Source: Eurosta solidaginis
Lineage: Eukaryota > Arthropoda > Insecta > Diptera > Tephritidae
Direction of reading: 5' to 3'
DNA: 64,000 bases
NCBI RefSeq assembly: GCF_040869045.1
Contig: NC_090322.1
Coordinates: 177,272,672 to 177,336,671 of the forward strand
In this document: piece by piece, positions 33,241-43,989 of the stretch
How the letters are laid out: every line of letters starts with the position of its first letter
How positions within the stretch are numbered: position 1 is the stretch's first letter
Translations under genes and position numbers: made by a program
The notes under the pieces: generated by a model
Told to the model about the DNA's origin: nothing
What the model saw: the letters and a program-made list of their open reading frames with translations, nothing else
Database searches by the model: none

Positions 33241-35440
33241 CAATATCTGCCGAGCGTGGGAAAAATAACATGCAAAAATTTGTTTAAAAATATTTAACAC
33301 CAAAGATACAAAAAATCTCACCGTCTGTTTGTTTGTTTTTTTTTCAATATTTGGCTGCTTTGCGGCATTGTGCGCCGTCGCGTGCTTCCCACCTACAAAC
33401 AAAACATGTGTGAGTGTCGACTTTTTGAAATGTTTTTTGTTGTTGTTCTTACATATAGATATGCGCAAACTCGTGCGCTGTTTATATTATGTTGCTGCTT
33501 ATTGGCTTGGTTGCTACATTTGACAGCTTGTTGCTCGACAACTTGTTGCATTTGTTGTTGCTGCTGCCAGCGCTACTACGCTGCACGCGATATAGTGGCT
33601 GACTTTTGGCTGTCGCATAGCCATGGAGGCTTGCCCGATTTTGAAGTCAATGAACTTTTAGCTGCCAACCAACTACTTGGTCGTCGCTTTATGTAACTGT
33701 GTGTGTGTTTAAAAAGAAACACACACATATGCAACAAAATGCACGTGTTGCCTCTCGAAGTGCAACAAACATACTCACACATACATATATATGCACAGCT
33801 CGCCAAGTAAACAGACTTCTTAGCCAACTTGACAAGTTGCATTTGCTGCGTGGGCTTGAAATATGCGCCGATGTTGACATCGGCAGTGAAGTTAGCAGAG
33901 TTTTCTTGGCTTAAGGTTGGTTAGCTGCGGTTTTGCGCAGGCTTCTCTGTCTCATAATAGTTTTTTCTTATAATAAAAAAAAAAAACAAGACAGAGCCAG
34001 TGCAGCTCAAAGCCGCTCAGTAATGGATATTCGACTGCGCGCTGTATTTCTAAGCATAAATGAGCATTTGAATAGTATAACAGTGTATATGTATGTATGT
34101 GTATATATGTTTGTTGAATGTTTTGCGTTTTGTGGTGATGGGTAGGGTGCATTGACTTCTGCATGGCCAAGCTGGAGCAGAGGTGTGGTGGCGCTTGGTT
34201 TAGTTGGCACAGTGACTTAATGACTGATTTTCTGTTGATAGTGTTGTTTTTGTTTCTGCTTTTTTGTTTGTTTCAAACAGCTGGTCTCTGTTAAAGATGC
34301 ATGTGGCAAGCCTTTTTTCTCCTTTTCTCTTTCTCTGCTGTTTCTTTACAAAAACTTTCGTCTTTCTATGGGCTGAGTACTCATTGCATTTGTTTATTAT
34401 TTGTTATTGTAGTATGTGTGTATGTATATGAGGGATTTTGTGCTTTGGATTGGATTTGGATGTTAATGAATGTGATTGTATGGTGATAATTTGGTTGTTA
34501 TTATTGGTTACTTCGTGATTGAGGTATTCGTTGTTGAATGAGGAAGTTTTGGTTCCGGTTTCGATAAAAACTTTATGTAATAGCGAAGTTCAACGCAATA
34601 AGTTTTTGTTTATATTTTGCTTTGTCCTGCTTGTTCACCAACTTCATTTTACCTTATTTAAGTGTCCGAATAAGGCAAATAATGTTGGGCACCGCGAATA
34701 GTGCCACCTCTTTACACCATTTATAGCTAGGCGAGCAGCCTTTAAATTCACTCTATTGACTTCGGAAGCAATAGCATGGCAGACTTTGCTGGAGTAGCGC
34801 TGGAACACAGTTCCTTTGACACTAAAATTATTAACCTTAATGTAAAAACCAATATCATCTTTCGAGTTTGTATACTGTCGGGCCCTCTACAATACTTCTT
34901 CAGTCGATGCTTTTTCATTACATATTCTGTGATAGAGAAATAATTACGTATCCTTTCCCATCACCGCAGAAGTTATGCAAACTCATACTTCAAATAACAT
35001 CAATCTAAGATATCTTGCAATCGAGTAGCAAAGCGTTTTAATGAAAGTGCGCAGCTTCACTGAACTTAAAATATGTCAGAAATGGGTATCTCTACTTAAA
35101 CCATCGAGTCTAGCTGACCAATTAGGCCTATATTGTCCGCTATCTCTCCTATATCAAAAAACGAAGACAATAGAAACTGTGATGCTGTCTTACTGCATCG
35201 TAAAGCTGCAATCAGCCATACATCATCTTTAGATAAGCAGCAGCGTGTTCATATAAATACTTGTAAAAACCACGGTATTAACCAAAGTCCTCAGAACGAA
35301 AGAACGGGGTTTACCTGTCGTAGGATTGTAACATCAAATAACGGTTGTTTCAAGACTTCAAATAATGGTTCTTATGGCAAATGCCTTTGGCAAGATTTTA
35401 AAACGGTAAAATGGACCAGGAATCCCTAATACCCCAATAT
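33241..35440. other. Mostly unique DNA, no gene recognised
   Basis: This 2.2-kb stretch is the longest without an obvious transposon in the middle of the window. It has CTGCTG/TTGTTG-rich DNA at 33,535-33,575, TG/CA-rich patches near 33,700-33,800 and 34,085-34,115, and a frame at 33,370-33,696 rich in Cys that translates the TTGTTG run. It might be an intron or regulatory DNA of a host gene, but I see no exon. Confidence 0.4.
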
Positions 35441-35444
35441 CACT

Positions 35445-36195
35445 TGTGGTAAAGACAGAGAGAGACGCTCGTTACTACTTACAAAGCATTTGGCCGATCG
35501 ATTGCATGCTACGCGTCCCCGGTAGGGTCGCCAAGCCTAAAGATTACTTACTGGAGGGAAACACAGCACTGCCAAAACACTGCTCTCAGAACCGCTACGG
35601 GCTGTCTTCTTATGTCCACAGAACACCACCTACACAGTGAGGCGAACGTACGCCCAATTAGGGAGAGCAATGAAATGCTGAATAAACAGTGTCTGTTGAA
35701 TACCTATAAACATGGGCATCCCAACAGACATCTTGTTGAGGAGGCCGCACCTCCGTAATTCTAAAGAAGCCATCTTCAGCATTATGAGGAAATACGGCAA
35801 ACAAGAATATATAAAAAGGCGTGGGAACTCTATGCCAAGAATTGACCGACGAACTCAGTTTTTAAAGGTAAATATCCTGAGCTCGCAAAAGAAGAAAGCA
35901 CTCTCCATAGGGAGCCGCGCGTCACTCTAGCTCAACTTTGATCTGGATTATGTAACAGGATAAACTCCTACCTATCCAAAAACAAGTATGTCCTGCTTGC
36001 AATGTATCCCCACATGACACCAACCATCCCTTTAATTGCAAAGTGGAACCAACACCGCTAACATCTCTCTCTCTCTCTCTATCTCTCTCTGGTCCACCAC
36101 TGTTAAAACTACATGTTTCCTTGGACTCCCGTTAGAAGATATTGATGACAATTTGTGACTGGTCGCACCTATTGGATGGGCGAAGCACTGCTACA
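35445..36195 (+). pseudogene. Jockey-like LINE C-terminal fragment with CAA-type tail
   Basis: It follows 53,560-54,372 closely: a tract for TTYKAFG and YYASPVGSPSL-like sequence, the LLMSTEHHLHSEAN-like block near 35,605-35,650, the TLAQL-SGLCNRINSYLSK block near 35,925-35,985, CPACNVSPHDTNHPFNCKVE (about 35,995-36,050), and the end CGAAGCACTGCTAC followed by AAC repeats at 36,180-36,205. Frameshifts and stops break it, and a (TC)n run interrupts it. Confidence 0.75.
36067..36090 (+). repeat. (TC)n microsatellite
   Basis: TCTCTCTCTCTC with one TA interruption, inside the Jockey fragment where the sister copy has CCCTTTCATTATGG. Confidence 0.85.
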
Positions 36196-36539
36196 AAAAC
36201 AACAACAAAAAAAGAGAAACGTGTGGACGAGAAGAATGACCACGAGTGCCTGGAGTGTTGATTGATGCCTTCAAGGTAAAACTGTCAACAACTGAAAGAG
36301 CGACCGAAATTCCTATTAAAGTAAAGGCCGAAATAAGAGCGGCCGGCAACGCGTTGATAACTAGCAAGTGCACGTTTTATGGAATCATAGCCTTAAATCC
36401 TTGAAAAAATTTATAAAGATCAGAAAGTGTCTAATTTTATTTTGAACATTGTGGAAAACACACTGAAGGTCACTTAAAAGGAAAGCAGAAAACTTGAGAA
36501 ATTTCCCATATAGAAGGAAGACCAGCCATTGACGCAGTG

Positions 36540-37040
36540 AAGCCATTAGTGACGCTCTATGACTCGATGGATCTAAAGAATACTGCCTTATCGTTTCTTT
36601 AGATGGAAAGAATGCTGTCAGCACCGCTAACTGGGCAACACTGCATCTTATTGATATATTTATGCTGTTGCCTCAGAATTATCAACCCACTTGCGGGCTC
36701 AAACCTCATGTTAAAATGTGAAAAATCTGTTGGCACAAATAAGTTTCATGCTACACTCAATGTTCCAGATAGGGACGTGCTCGGCCCACTGCACCTCAAA
36801 CGTGTTAAAATTATTGGGCTTGCGGGTGTCTAGCGAAATATGCGACAAATTTAATCGTGTCTCACGCAAGACGAATAACAGCTTGTAGAATAAAAAACAG
36901 GTAGGAAGAAGGTGGTACAAGTCGCAGAGAAATTCAGCGTAATTGCTGCTTTGCGACGGTTACTGTAAAGTATTTGGGGATTGAGATAGAATTGAAGGCA
37001 GACTATCGTACTAAGTTCATCTAGAATATGCCCAAAAGAA
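36540..37040 (+). pseudogene. Heavily decayed R1-like reverse transcriptase fragment
   Basis: SLDGKNAVSTANW (about 36,592-36,630) matches the R1 motif LDxxNAFNxANW, which holds a catalytic Asp. KYLGIEIELKADYR (about 36,970-37,015) matches the later motif KYLGVxIDxK. Between them a segment is deleted and the frame changes several times. An open 76-codon frame at 36,603-36,833 is in another register and is not the original protein. Confidence 0.5.
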
Positions 37041-37241
37041 GGTATTAAAAAGCCAGACAATTTTAGTGCGCCAGGACCCAAACAAAAACCAAAAACCAAT
37101 TTCTTGCAACATTACCTTAACAGACAAAGAACCTTGTATTTACCGGAAAATTTGATCGGAGGCATGTGGATTGGACATCAGAATGCAGAAGGCTTGTTGC
37201 GGTTAGATCCCAACACGGGATATAAGGCTTACGATGTTTAA
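36996..37241 (+). CDS. Unrecognised 81-codon open frame, possible exon
   Basis: Open from after a TGA at 36,993 to TAA at 37,239-37,241. The second half reads as ordinary protein (FLQHYLNRQRTLYLPENL, then IGGMWIGHQNAEGLLRLDPN and GYKAYDV). It has no internal stop, although the R1 relic just upstream is full of them. The only in-frame Met is internal, so it would have to be a downstream exon or a truncated fragment. I recognise no family. A host terminal exon or an unrecognised transposon C-terminus are both possible. Confidence 0.25.
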   Translation, partial: RQTIVLSSSRICPKEGIKKPDNFSAPGPKQKPKTNFLQHYLNRQRTLYLPENLIGGMWIGHQNAEGLLRLDPNTGYKAYDV

Positions 37242-37293
37242 TTCATGATTTTTTTTTATTTATTTCTTTATTTTCCATTTCTAATTCTTATTC

Positions 37294-37500
37294 CACGCCG
37301 CCGTGGTGTGGTGGCAGCGTGCTCCGCTTACCACACCGACGATCTTCGGTTCAACTCCCGGTCAAAGCAACATCGAAAATATAGAAAAAAGGTTTTTCAA
37401 TTAGAAAAAAGCTTTTCCAAGCGGAATCGCCACTCGGCAGTGATACGACAAACACCCCGAGTGTATTTCTGCCATGAAAACTTCTCAGTGAAAATTTTCC
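37294..37500 (+). mobile_element. tRNA-derived SINE, family 1, 3-prime truncated (copy S3)
   Basis: The tRNA-like head is clear: GCCGTGGTGTGGTGGCAGCG (A box) and GGTTCAACTCCCGGTCAAAG (B box). The body then runs through the TATTTCTGCCATGAAAACTT segment and stops at CAGTGAAAATTTTCCC. The rest is replaced by CACTCCC-rich DNA. Confidence 0.8.
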
Positions 37501-37928
37501 CAGTCCCATTCATTATCGCACTCCCTCTCCCATAACCACTACCACTCCCACTCCCATTTTTACTGCTACTCGAACTCTCACTCCCTCTACCTGTTCCACC
37601 TCAATTTTCTCATTTATGGAATCTCTATAAAAAATATTTGATTTCTGCTTCAAATATTTGCGGGGCGTGGCACTGCCTACTTTTCCAAAATTCTATACAT
37701 ATGAAAATATACAGAGCCTATACTTTTAGATGAATTGTTTGTGCCAAACAGAATACAATTTTTGGCTAACGAAGTTTATATTGCCTGGAGGCATGACCCC
37801 ACCTATTTCCCCAAAATTTTATATAGCCAAAAAAATAGCGAGTGACACCAAGAACATACTATGAAAATTCTTTCAAGGTCGGAATAGTAGTTTGGACGCC
37901 CATGGAACAAGCCCACACACATCCATTT
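37501..37928. other. CACTCCC-rich patch and degenerate DINE-like body
   Basis: 37,520-37,600 repeats CCACTCCCACTCCC-like words. From about 37,660, GGGGCGTGGCACTGCCTACT and GCATGACCCCACCTATTTCC resemble family A body boxes, which may be a broken piece of copy C. Confidence 0.4.
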
Positions 37929-38246
37929 TTATACTCAGCGGCTTTGCAGATGTCCGTCCGTCAATCTGTCTGTTAACACGATAAACCGAGCAAATATTGA
38001 GATATCTCCCCCAAATTCGGTATGCCTGCTTATCTGGACCCAGAATACCAATCTATTCTGAAGCGAATGAGGGAAATTGGATGACCACGCCCACTTTTTC
38101 GATATCGAAAAAATTAGATAATTCAAAAACGAACACCGTTAAGCAAATAAAATTTAAAAACACAAATTCCAAAAAGCTGTGGAATATAGGCGTGGCACTA
38201 CCCACATTTAGAAGAAGAAAATTTGGAAACAATTGCTTTTGGTTTT

Positions 38247-38575
38247 TATCGATTCGAGCTCAAGGCCAGAACAATAATTTTTCTCTAATGATAGTTGGTA
38301 AGAAGGAATATAAGTAGCAATTTATCAGTCAAACAAACCACCGCTGTATAGCTAAATCGTTAGCGCAGCGTGCCTAAAGCGTAATGATGATGAAGGCTTA
38401 GCATCCTTCGAAATGGATCTATCTGCGCAGCTATGGCAGGTTGTATGAAAACTTTTCTACTTACTATTCCAAAAAGAAAATAAAATTTTTCAATCATGTA
38501 TAGAAAAATAAAAAAATAACAATAATTATCATTAGAGAAAAATTATTGTTCTGGCCTTGAGCTCGAATCGAACCT
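38247..38575. mobile_element. Second tRNA-derived SINE family, rearranged with inverted 3-prime ends
   Basis: The 3-prime segment GATTCGAGCTCAAGGCCAGA followed by ACAATAATTTTTCTCTAATG occurs at about 38,247-38,292 (plus) and again inverted at 38,520-38,566, preceded there by the B-box GGTTCGATTCGAG. Between them, 38,340-38,445 holds an A-box-like TAGCTAAATCGTTAGCGCAG and the AAGCGTAATGATGATGAAGG, CCTTCGAAATGGATCTATC head. The result is two broken SINE copies in inverted arrangement. Confidence 0.55.
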
Positions 38576-38959
38576 GGGAAATTCGGAAATTTAACTAGCT
38601 GTAAATCAAAAGCTGTTAAAGATGATAAATTGAAATTTGGCAGAGATAGATAGAGAGAAGATAATAAAAACCAGTTAAGAACCACGCCCACTTTTAAATA
38701 AAATACTTTTAAAAGGGTCGTGGGTGAATGATATAAGCTATATCTTTGCATAAAGAGCTTTATATCAATGGTGTTTCATTTCCCAAGTGGAATTATAACA
38801 AGAAGAAAAGCAAAAAATTCAATATTTGGAAATGGGCGCGGCACCGCCCCTTTTTTGACCAGCAAATTTCTATGTTTTGGGAGAGTGGAATAATAAGGTA
38901 TATCTTCGCGAAAAAAGAGGAAATTGGGAAACATTTCTTTTGTTTTTATGGGTGGTGCA

Positions 38960-39453
38960 CATGATCGGCCAAGCGGGAAAGGCGTGGGTTCAAGCGCGGG
39001 GCTGTAACGTGTCGAAGATTATGTGTAAGTCTTACAACCTTAGACTAACAAAGTTGCTCCTATCATTAAAAAGAGAGGACTGTAGACTCATGACGGGTAT
39101 TGTGACTGGACACTGCCTTCTGGCGTCAATGCCTTTAAATTAGGCTTGGTCAGTGATAGCAGATGTAGGAAGTGCGGGTTGGAGGAGGAAAAGATCGAGC
39201 ACGATCTGTGCTTTCCAGGCTAACACTCAAGCTATTAGGAGTAATACAGCTGTCAGATCTAGAAGCAGCAAGTGGCTTAAGTCCTAGGAAGCTTCTAGTA
39301 TTTGCCAAGAGGACGGAGTGATTTTATAACATAGGTCCTGGTTTTTGATAGGGTTTTTCAGTTTGGTCGTTGAAACAAACTTCTGGTAACACTACGGACT
39401 CAATCAGTCTATATGAGGTCCTCATGGACCGGCCAGTTCAACCTATCCTAACC
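38960..39453 (+). mobile_element. 5-prime truncated LINE insertion with 13-bp target duplication
   Basis: TATGGGTGGTGCA stands on both sides (38,947-38,959 and 39,454-39,466), a perfect duplication. The insert encodes the end of an I/R1-type LINE protein: LLLSLKREDCRLMTGIVTGH and CLLAS (39,055-39,130), then in a shifted frame GLVSDSRCRKCGLEEEKIEH (39,146-39,205), a C-x2-C...H zinc-knuckle-like region. It ends in CCGGCCAGTTCAACCTATCC followed by TAACC, so the tail is of AACCTA type rather than poly(A). Confidence 0.85.
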
Positions 39454-39644
39454 TATGGGTGGTGCAATAACCCTATATTGATTAAGCATTACACAAGTTT
39501 TCTATAGCCTCAAAAAAATAAAAATTCCTTGTAACAAAATTGGAAAAAGTAATATATCTGAAATGAACTGTACAATTGAAACTCACGCTAAGTATATAAT
39601 GTTCGCTTGCACCCGAACTTAGACACCCTTACTTGTTATTTGTA

Positions 39645-40460
39645 AGATAGCCAAAGTAGAGTTAGGTTGAGTTGTTGGATTAAAAAATTACTTCAAAATA
39701 AACACTGCATTAACGAAACGGTTCTGGTATATTTTTTATAAAAAAAAAAAACATTTTGACAAAATACCTAAGTGGTTTTTTAGTATCATATTTTTAGTCT
39801 GAATATTCTTTGCATGTAATTAACTCAAATCCTTAGTCGTTAAACAGAAAAGCTATAGAAATTCACACACATTTAAATAAATTTCGTATTCCAACGTTCA
39901 CATAATCTTCTTAACGAACCACTGGTACCATAAAAACTGTTAACTGCAGCTGCAACAGCTCCATAATAGCCAAAACTTGCAGTGTACCGTTATAGGTAAT
40001 TCAGTGACACCATTAACCCCCATTGCCAAAAAAACAAAAAAAAAAAAAACAATCAGACGCGCCACATTAACACCAACACGCAACATAATTGCATTTCACC
40101 AATTTATTGCGGCGTATAGCATAATGACACCAATACATAGCTACAATCTGACATCAGATGCAGTAGTGACAACGTCCATCGACCCCATGTAACTGCATTG
40201 ACAGGATGCAGAAGAAAATTGGGGCGACTACTTAAACGAAATTGCAATTGGTACGTAACTTATTTACGCTCTTACAAATATTCCATTCCATGAACATTAA
40301 CACATTGAATCAACAACACCAAAGATCCATAAAATGAAGATTGTTTTAAAAGGGGAGAACTAAGTCTGTACTGAAATATAAAAAAAAAAAAAACTACGTA
40401 CATAAAAGCATAAATTTTGTAAATGCTCATATGAATATTGTATATATTTGAAAAGTCATG
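39645..40460. other. No gene recognised
   Basis: AT-rich with A-runs at 39,739-39,752 and 40,036-40,050. A 71-codon frame at 39,977-40,192 has no recognised domain. Confidence 0.45.
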
Positions 40461-43250
40461 GTTATTATACCCAACGTGCTTTGCACACAGAGTATATTAA
40501 CTTTGATTGGATAACGGTTGATTGTACAGGTATAAAGGAATCGAGATAGATATAGACTTCCATATATCAAAATCATCAGTATCGGAAAAAATTTGATTGA
40601 GCCATGTCCGTCCGTCCGCCCGACTGCCCGTTAACACGATAACTTGTGTAAATTTTGGGGTATCTTGATAAAATTTGGTATGTAGGTTCGGGGGTATTTA
40701 GCTCAGATCGCTATCTAAAATGAACGATATCGGACTTTTCACCTCGTATAACAGCTGTTATACCAAATTTCTCAAAAAAAGAATTCAGCCCTTCAAATAA
40801 GGAAAAAGAGCGGACCACGAACACATTTTTACTTTTGCAATTTGCTGAACGTGTTAACAAAAAAAAAAAACAAAAAATTAAATTTCGAAATGTAGAATTT
40901 CGAACTTCAAAGTTCGTAAGTCGATATCTATTTTTTGGAGGCTAAGTTTGAAAAACGGAGATAGTAATTACTCTGTTTACTTAAGCCTCAATCTCTACGA
41001 GAAGTGGGTTTGTCCAATACCCAGAAAAAAAGTTGCTTATGTCGCATAGCGTTATTATTATAAATACGAAACAACAGGTTTGACTCACTTATTTACTTTG
41101 ACTTCCCCTATTCCTGATATTTGGCATATCTTTATTAACTTTTCAATGCAAACCCTACAATTTCAATATCATGAGTTTCAGGTCTAAGTATATTAAGAAT
41201 CAGGAAAAATAACAGTTGCAATAAATATTGAAAGTGCTATAACTTCTTTGTTTATTATTTTAGTAATATGGTTTCAAAGCAACATTTTCTTGAATTTTTA
41301 AGTACTTTCGTTTGGTAAGGAAAACCCATACATTAGGGGGGTAAAAGTTAGTTAGCTGACCTAATCATGTGAAAACGACTTCATAGCTTAAAAGGACATT
41401 AAACGAAAATATGAAGCTTCTCAAGGCCAAAATAATGACATATCAATTTTTAAAATCGGACGACAAATAACCAAGTTACATCGAAAAAACCGTTTAAGCT
41501 GTATTTCGAAGGATCAAAAAAAAATAAACAAAATTTTTCCGAAACCCTCTCAACATAATCTTCAAATTTAGGGGCGGACATTAGCCACTTTTTTTTTCGA
41601 TTCAGTCTAACGTCCACTTAAAAAAAAAATTATTTTATGCCAAATTTTAACAAAAAATTGAATATCTTTACAGGATATAAGTAAATTATGTCAATATTCA
41701 ACTCAAGTAATGATATGATGGAACAAAATACAAAAATAAAAGAAAATTTCAAAGTGGGCGTGGCTCCGCCCTTTTTCATTTGATTTGTATAGAATACTTT
41801 TAATGCCATAAGTCGAACAAAAATGTACCAATCCTTGTGAAATTTGATAGGGGCGTAGATTCTATGACGATAACTATTTTCTGTGAAAAAGGGCGAAATC
41901 GGTTGAAGCCACGCCCAGTTTTTATACACAGTCGACCGTCTGTCCTTCCGCTCGGCCGTTAACACGATAACTTGCGCAAAAATCGATATATCTTAACTAA
42001 ACTCAGTTCACGTACTTATCTGAACTCACTTGATCGTGGTATAAAAAAAGGCCGAAATCCGACTATGACTACGCCCACCTTTTCGATATCGAAAAATACG
42101 AAAAATGAAAAAAATGACATAATTCTATACCAAATAGGAAAAAAGGGATGAAACATGGTAATTGGATTGGTGTATTGACGCAAAATATAACTTTAGAAAA
42201 AGCTTTGTAAAATGGGTGTGACACCTACCATATTAAGTAGAAGAAAATGAAAAAGTTTTGTAGGGCGAAATCAAAAGCCCTTGAAATCTTGGCAGGAATA
42301 CTGTACGTGGTATTGCATATATAAATAAATTAGCGGTACCCGACAGATGACGTTCTGGGTCACCCTGGTCCACATTTTGGTCGATATCTCGAAAGGGCGC
42401 CCACCTATAGAACCAAGGCCCACTCCCTTTTAAAATACTCCTTATCAACTTTCGTTTGATACCCATATCGTGCAAACGCATTCTAGAGTCACCCCTGGTC
42501 CACCTTTATGGGGATATCTCGAAAAGGCGTCCACCTGTAAAACTAAGGCCCACTCCTTTTAAACAATCATTAACACCTTTCATTTGATACATATATCGTA
42601 AAAACAAATTCTTGAGTCACCCCTGGTCCACCTTTATGGCGATATCTCGAAAAGGCGTCCACCTATAGAACTAAGTCCCACTCATTTTTAAAATACTCAG
42701 TAACACCTTTCATTTGCTACCCATGTCGTACAAACAAATTATTGAGTCACCCCTGGTCTACCTTTATGGCGATATCTTGAAAAGGCGTCCACCTATAGAA
42801 CTAAGGCCCACTCCCTTTTAAAATACTCAGTAACACCTTTCATTTGATAGCCATATCGTACAAACAAATTCTTGAGTCACCCCTGGTCCACCTTTATGGC
42901 GATATCTCGAAAAGGCGTCCACCTATAGATCTAAGGCCCACTCCCTTTTAAAATACTCAGTAACACCTTTCATTTGATACCCATATCGTACAATCACATC
43001 TAGAGTCACCTCTGGTCCACATTTATAGCGATTTCCCGAAATGGCGTCCGCCTACAGAACTATGGCCCACTCCCTTTTAAAATATTGTTGAATACTTTCC
43101 ATTTGATACCCATGTCATACAAACACATTCCGGGGTTACCCTAGGTTCATTTTCCTACATAGTGATTTTCCCTTATTTTGTCTCCAAAGCTCTCAGCTGA
43201 GTATGTTATGTTCGGTTACACCCAAACTTAGCCTTCCTTACTTGTTTTTT
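40461..43250 (-). mobile_element. DINE-like element family A (copy A4)
   Basis: The terminal hairpin at 40,466-40,496 (TATACCC/GAGTATA, inner GTGC/GCAC) is followed by the (GTCC)n tract. At about 40,736 the family sequence stops and resumes at about 41,612. Roughly 300 bp of the usual body are replaced by about 880 bp of other AT-rich DNA. CCACGCCC boxes follow, then six or seven 130-bp units (42,360-43,130) and the end hairpin with CCTTACTTGTTTT at about 43,238-43,250. Confidence 0.85.
40736..41612. other. Foreign segment replacing part of DINE-like copy A4
   Basis: It has no match to the family body and no coding frame. It starts near TTTTCACCTCGTATAACAGC with the palindrome TAACAGCTGTTA. 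No terminal repeats or target duplication were found. It could be an unrecognised insertion with an accompanying deletion, or an ancestral body variant. Confidence 0.45.
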
Positions 43251-43259
43251 CTTACTTTG

Positions 43260-43955
43260 AGAACTTTTATGATTTGCGGTTTTTTGGGCAAAAACTTATT
43301 TCTTGTAGTGTCTGAGGTTTTTATTGCAAAATTTTATTGCTACCCCGAAAAACAGTAAAATAAATAAATAATTTGTATGTATATATGCTTGAGATTGAGT
43401 GTTACAAGAAGAGCGTCCAACTCAGCAGTCTTTGCTCCAAGACGAAAAACGGATGCATTAAAAGCAGTGTCACACCAACAACTCCCCAAGCGCCAGAATT
43501 ACGTGCAACATGTTGTAAACTCGAATTGATGTCAATTACTTACATGCTACAAAACAAGCTTACGAGGAGAAAAATGTGATAATCACACAATCGGCCAGAG
43601 CTGGTCACAATTTATACAAAGGCTGTGTGCGAGTTTGCCTAAATTGCTACCTAAATACACAAAAAACCTAAATTACTGGAAACTGTCGGCAAGGAAAAAG
43701 AAAAAAATTAGAATTTTTTGAGCATACTTTTCAACCTAAATTGAAATCTCAAACTTGAACAAAAAAAAAAAAAAAAAATTTATTTCTATTATTATTTTTG
43801 TCGATATGCGCTTAGGCTAAGTTGTTTCCAAACAAAATTACAAAATCGGGTTTGAGTTCCAACCCGATTTCAGACACAATATTTTAATATCCACATCAGA
43901 TCAGAGAACGATTTTTAAGTGCCACATAGCGATAATTATCATGATATTTCCGAAA
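43260..43955. other. No gene recognised
   Basis: The 68-codon frame at 43,373-43,579 has no domain I recognise. An A-run lies at 43,762-43,778. Confidence 0.4.
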
Positions 43956-43989
43956 AAAACTGTCAATATTAGTTTAAAAGTTTTCTTAT

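Larger units (their letters stand above)
37929..39640 (-). mobile_element. DINE-like element family C, with nested insertions
   Basis: The left side has TATACTCAGCGGCTTTGCAG (half of the terminal hairpin) and a GTCCGTCCGTC tract at 37,951-37,962. Body boxes CCACGCCCACTTTTTCGATA and GCGCGGCACCGCCCC follow. The other end, at 39,585-39,640, reads on the minus strand AACAAGTAAGGGTGTCTAAG followed by a hairpin GTTCG/CGAAC. It is related to A and B at the ends but distinct in the body. tRNA-SINE pieces (38,247-38,575) and a LINE 3-prime end (38,960-39,453) interrupt it. Confidence 0.65.

Noticed and set aside
33370..33696. 108-codon frame with CCSTTCCICCCCCQ
   Set aside because: The Cys run comes from a TTGTTG/CTGCTG tract; no signal, domain or matching frame conservation can be seen.
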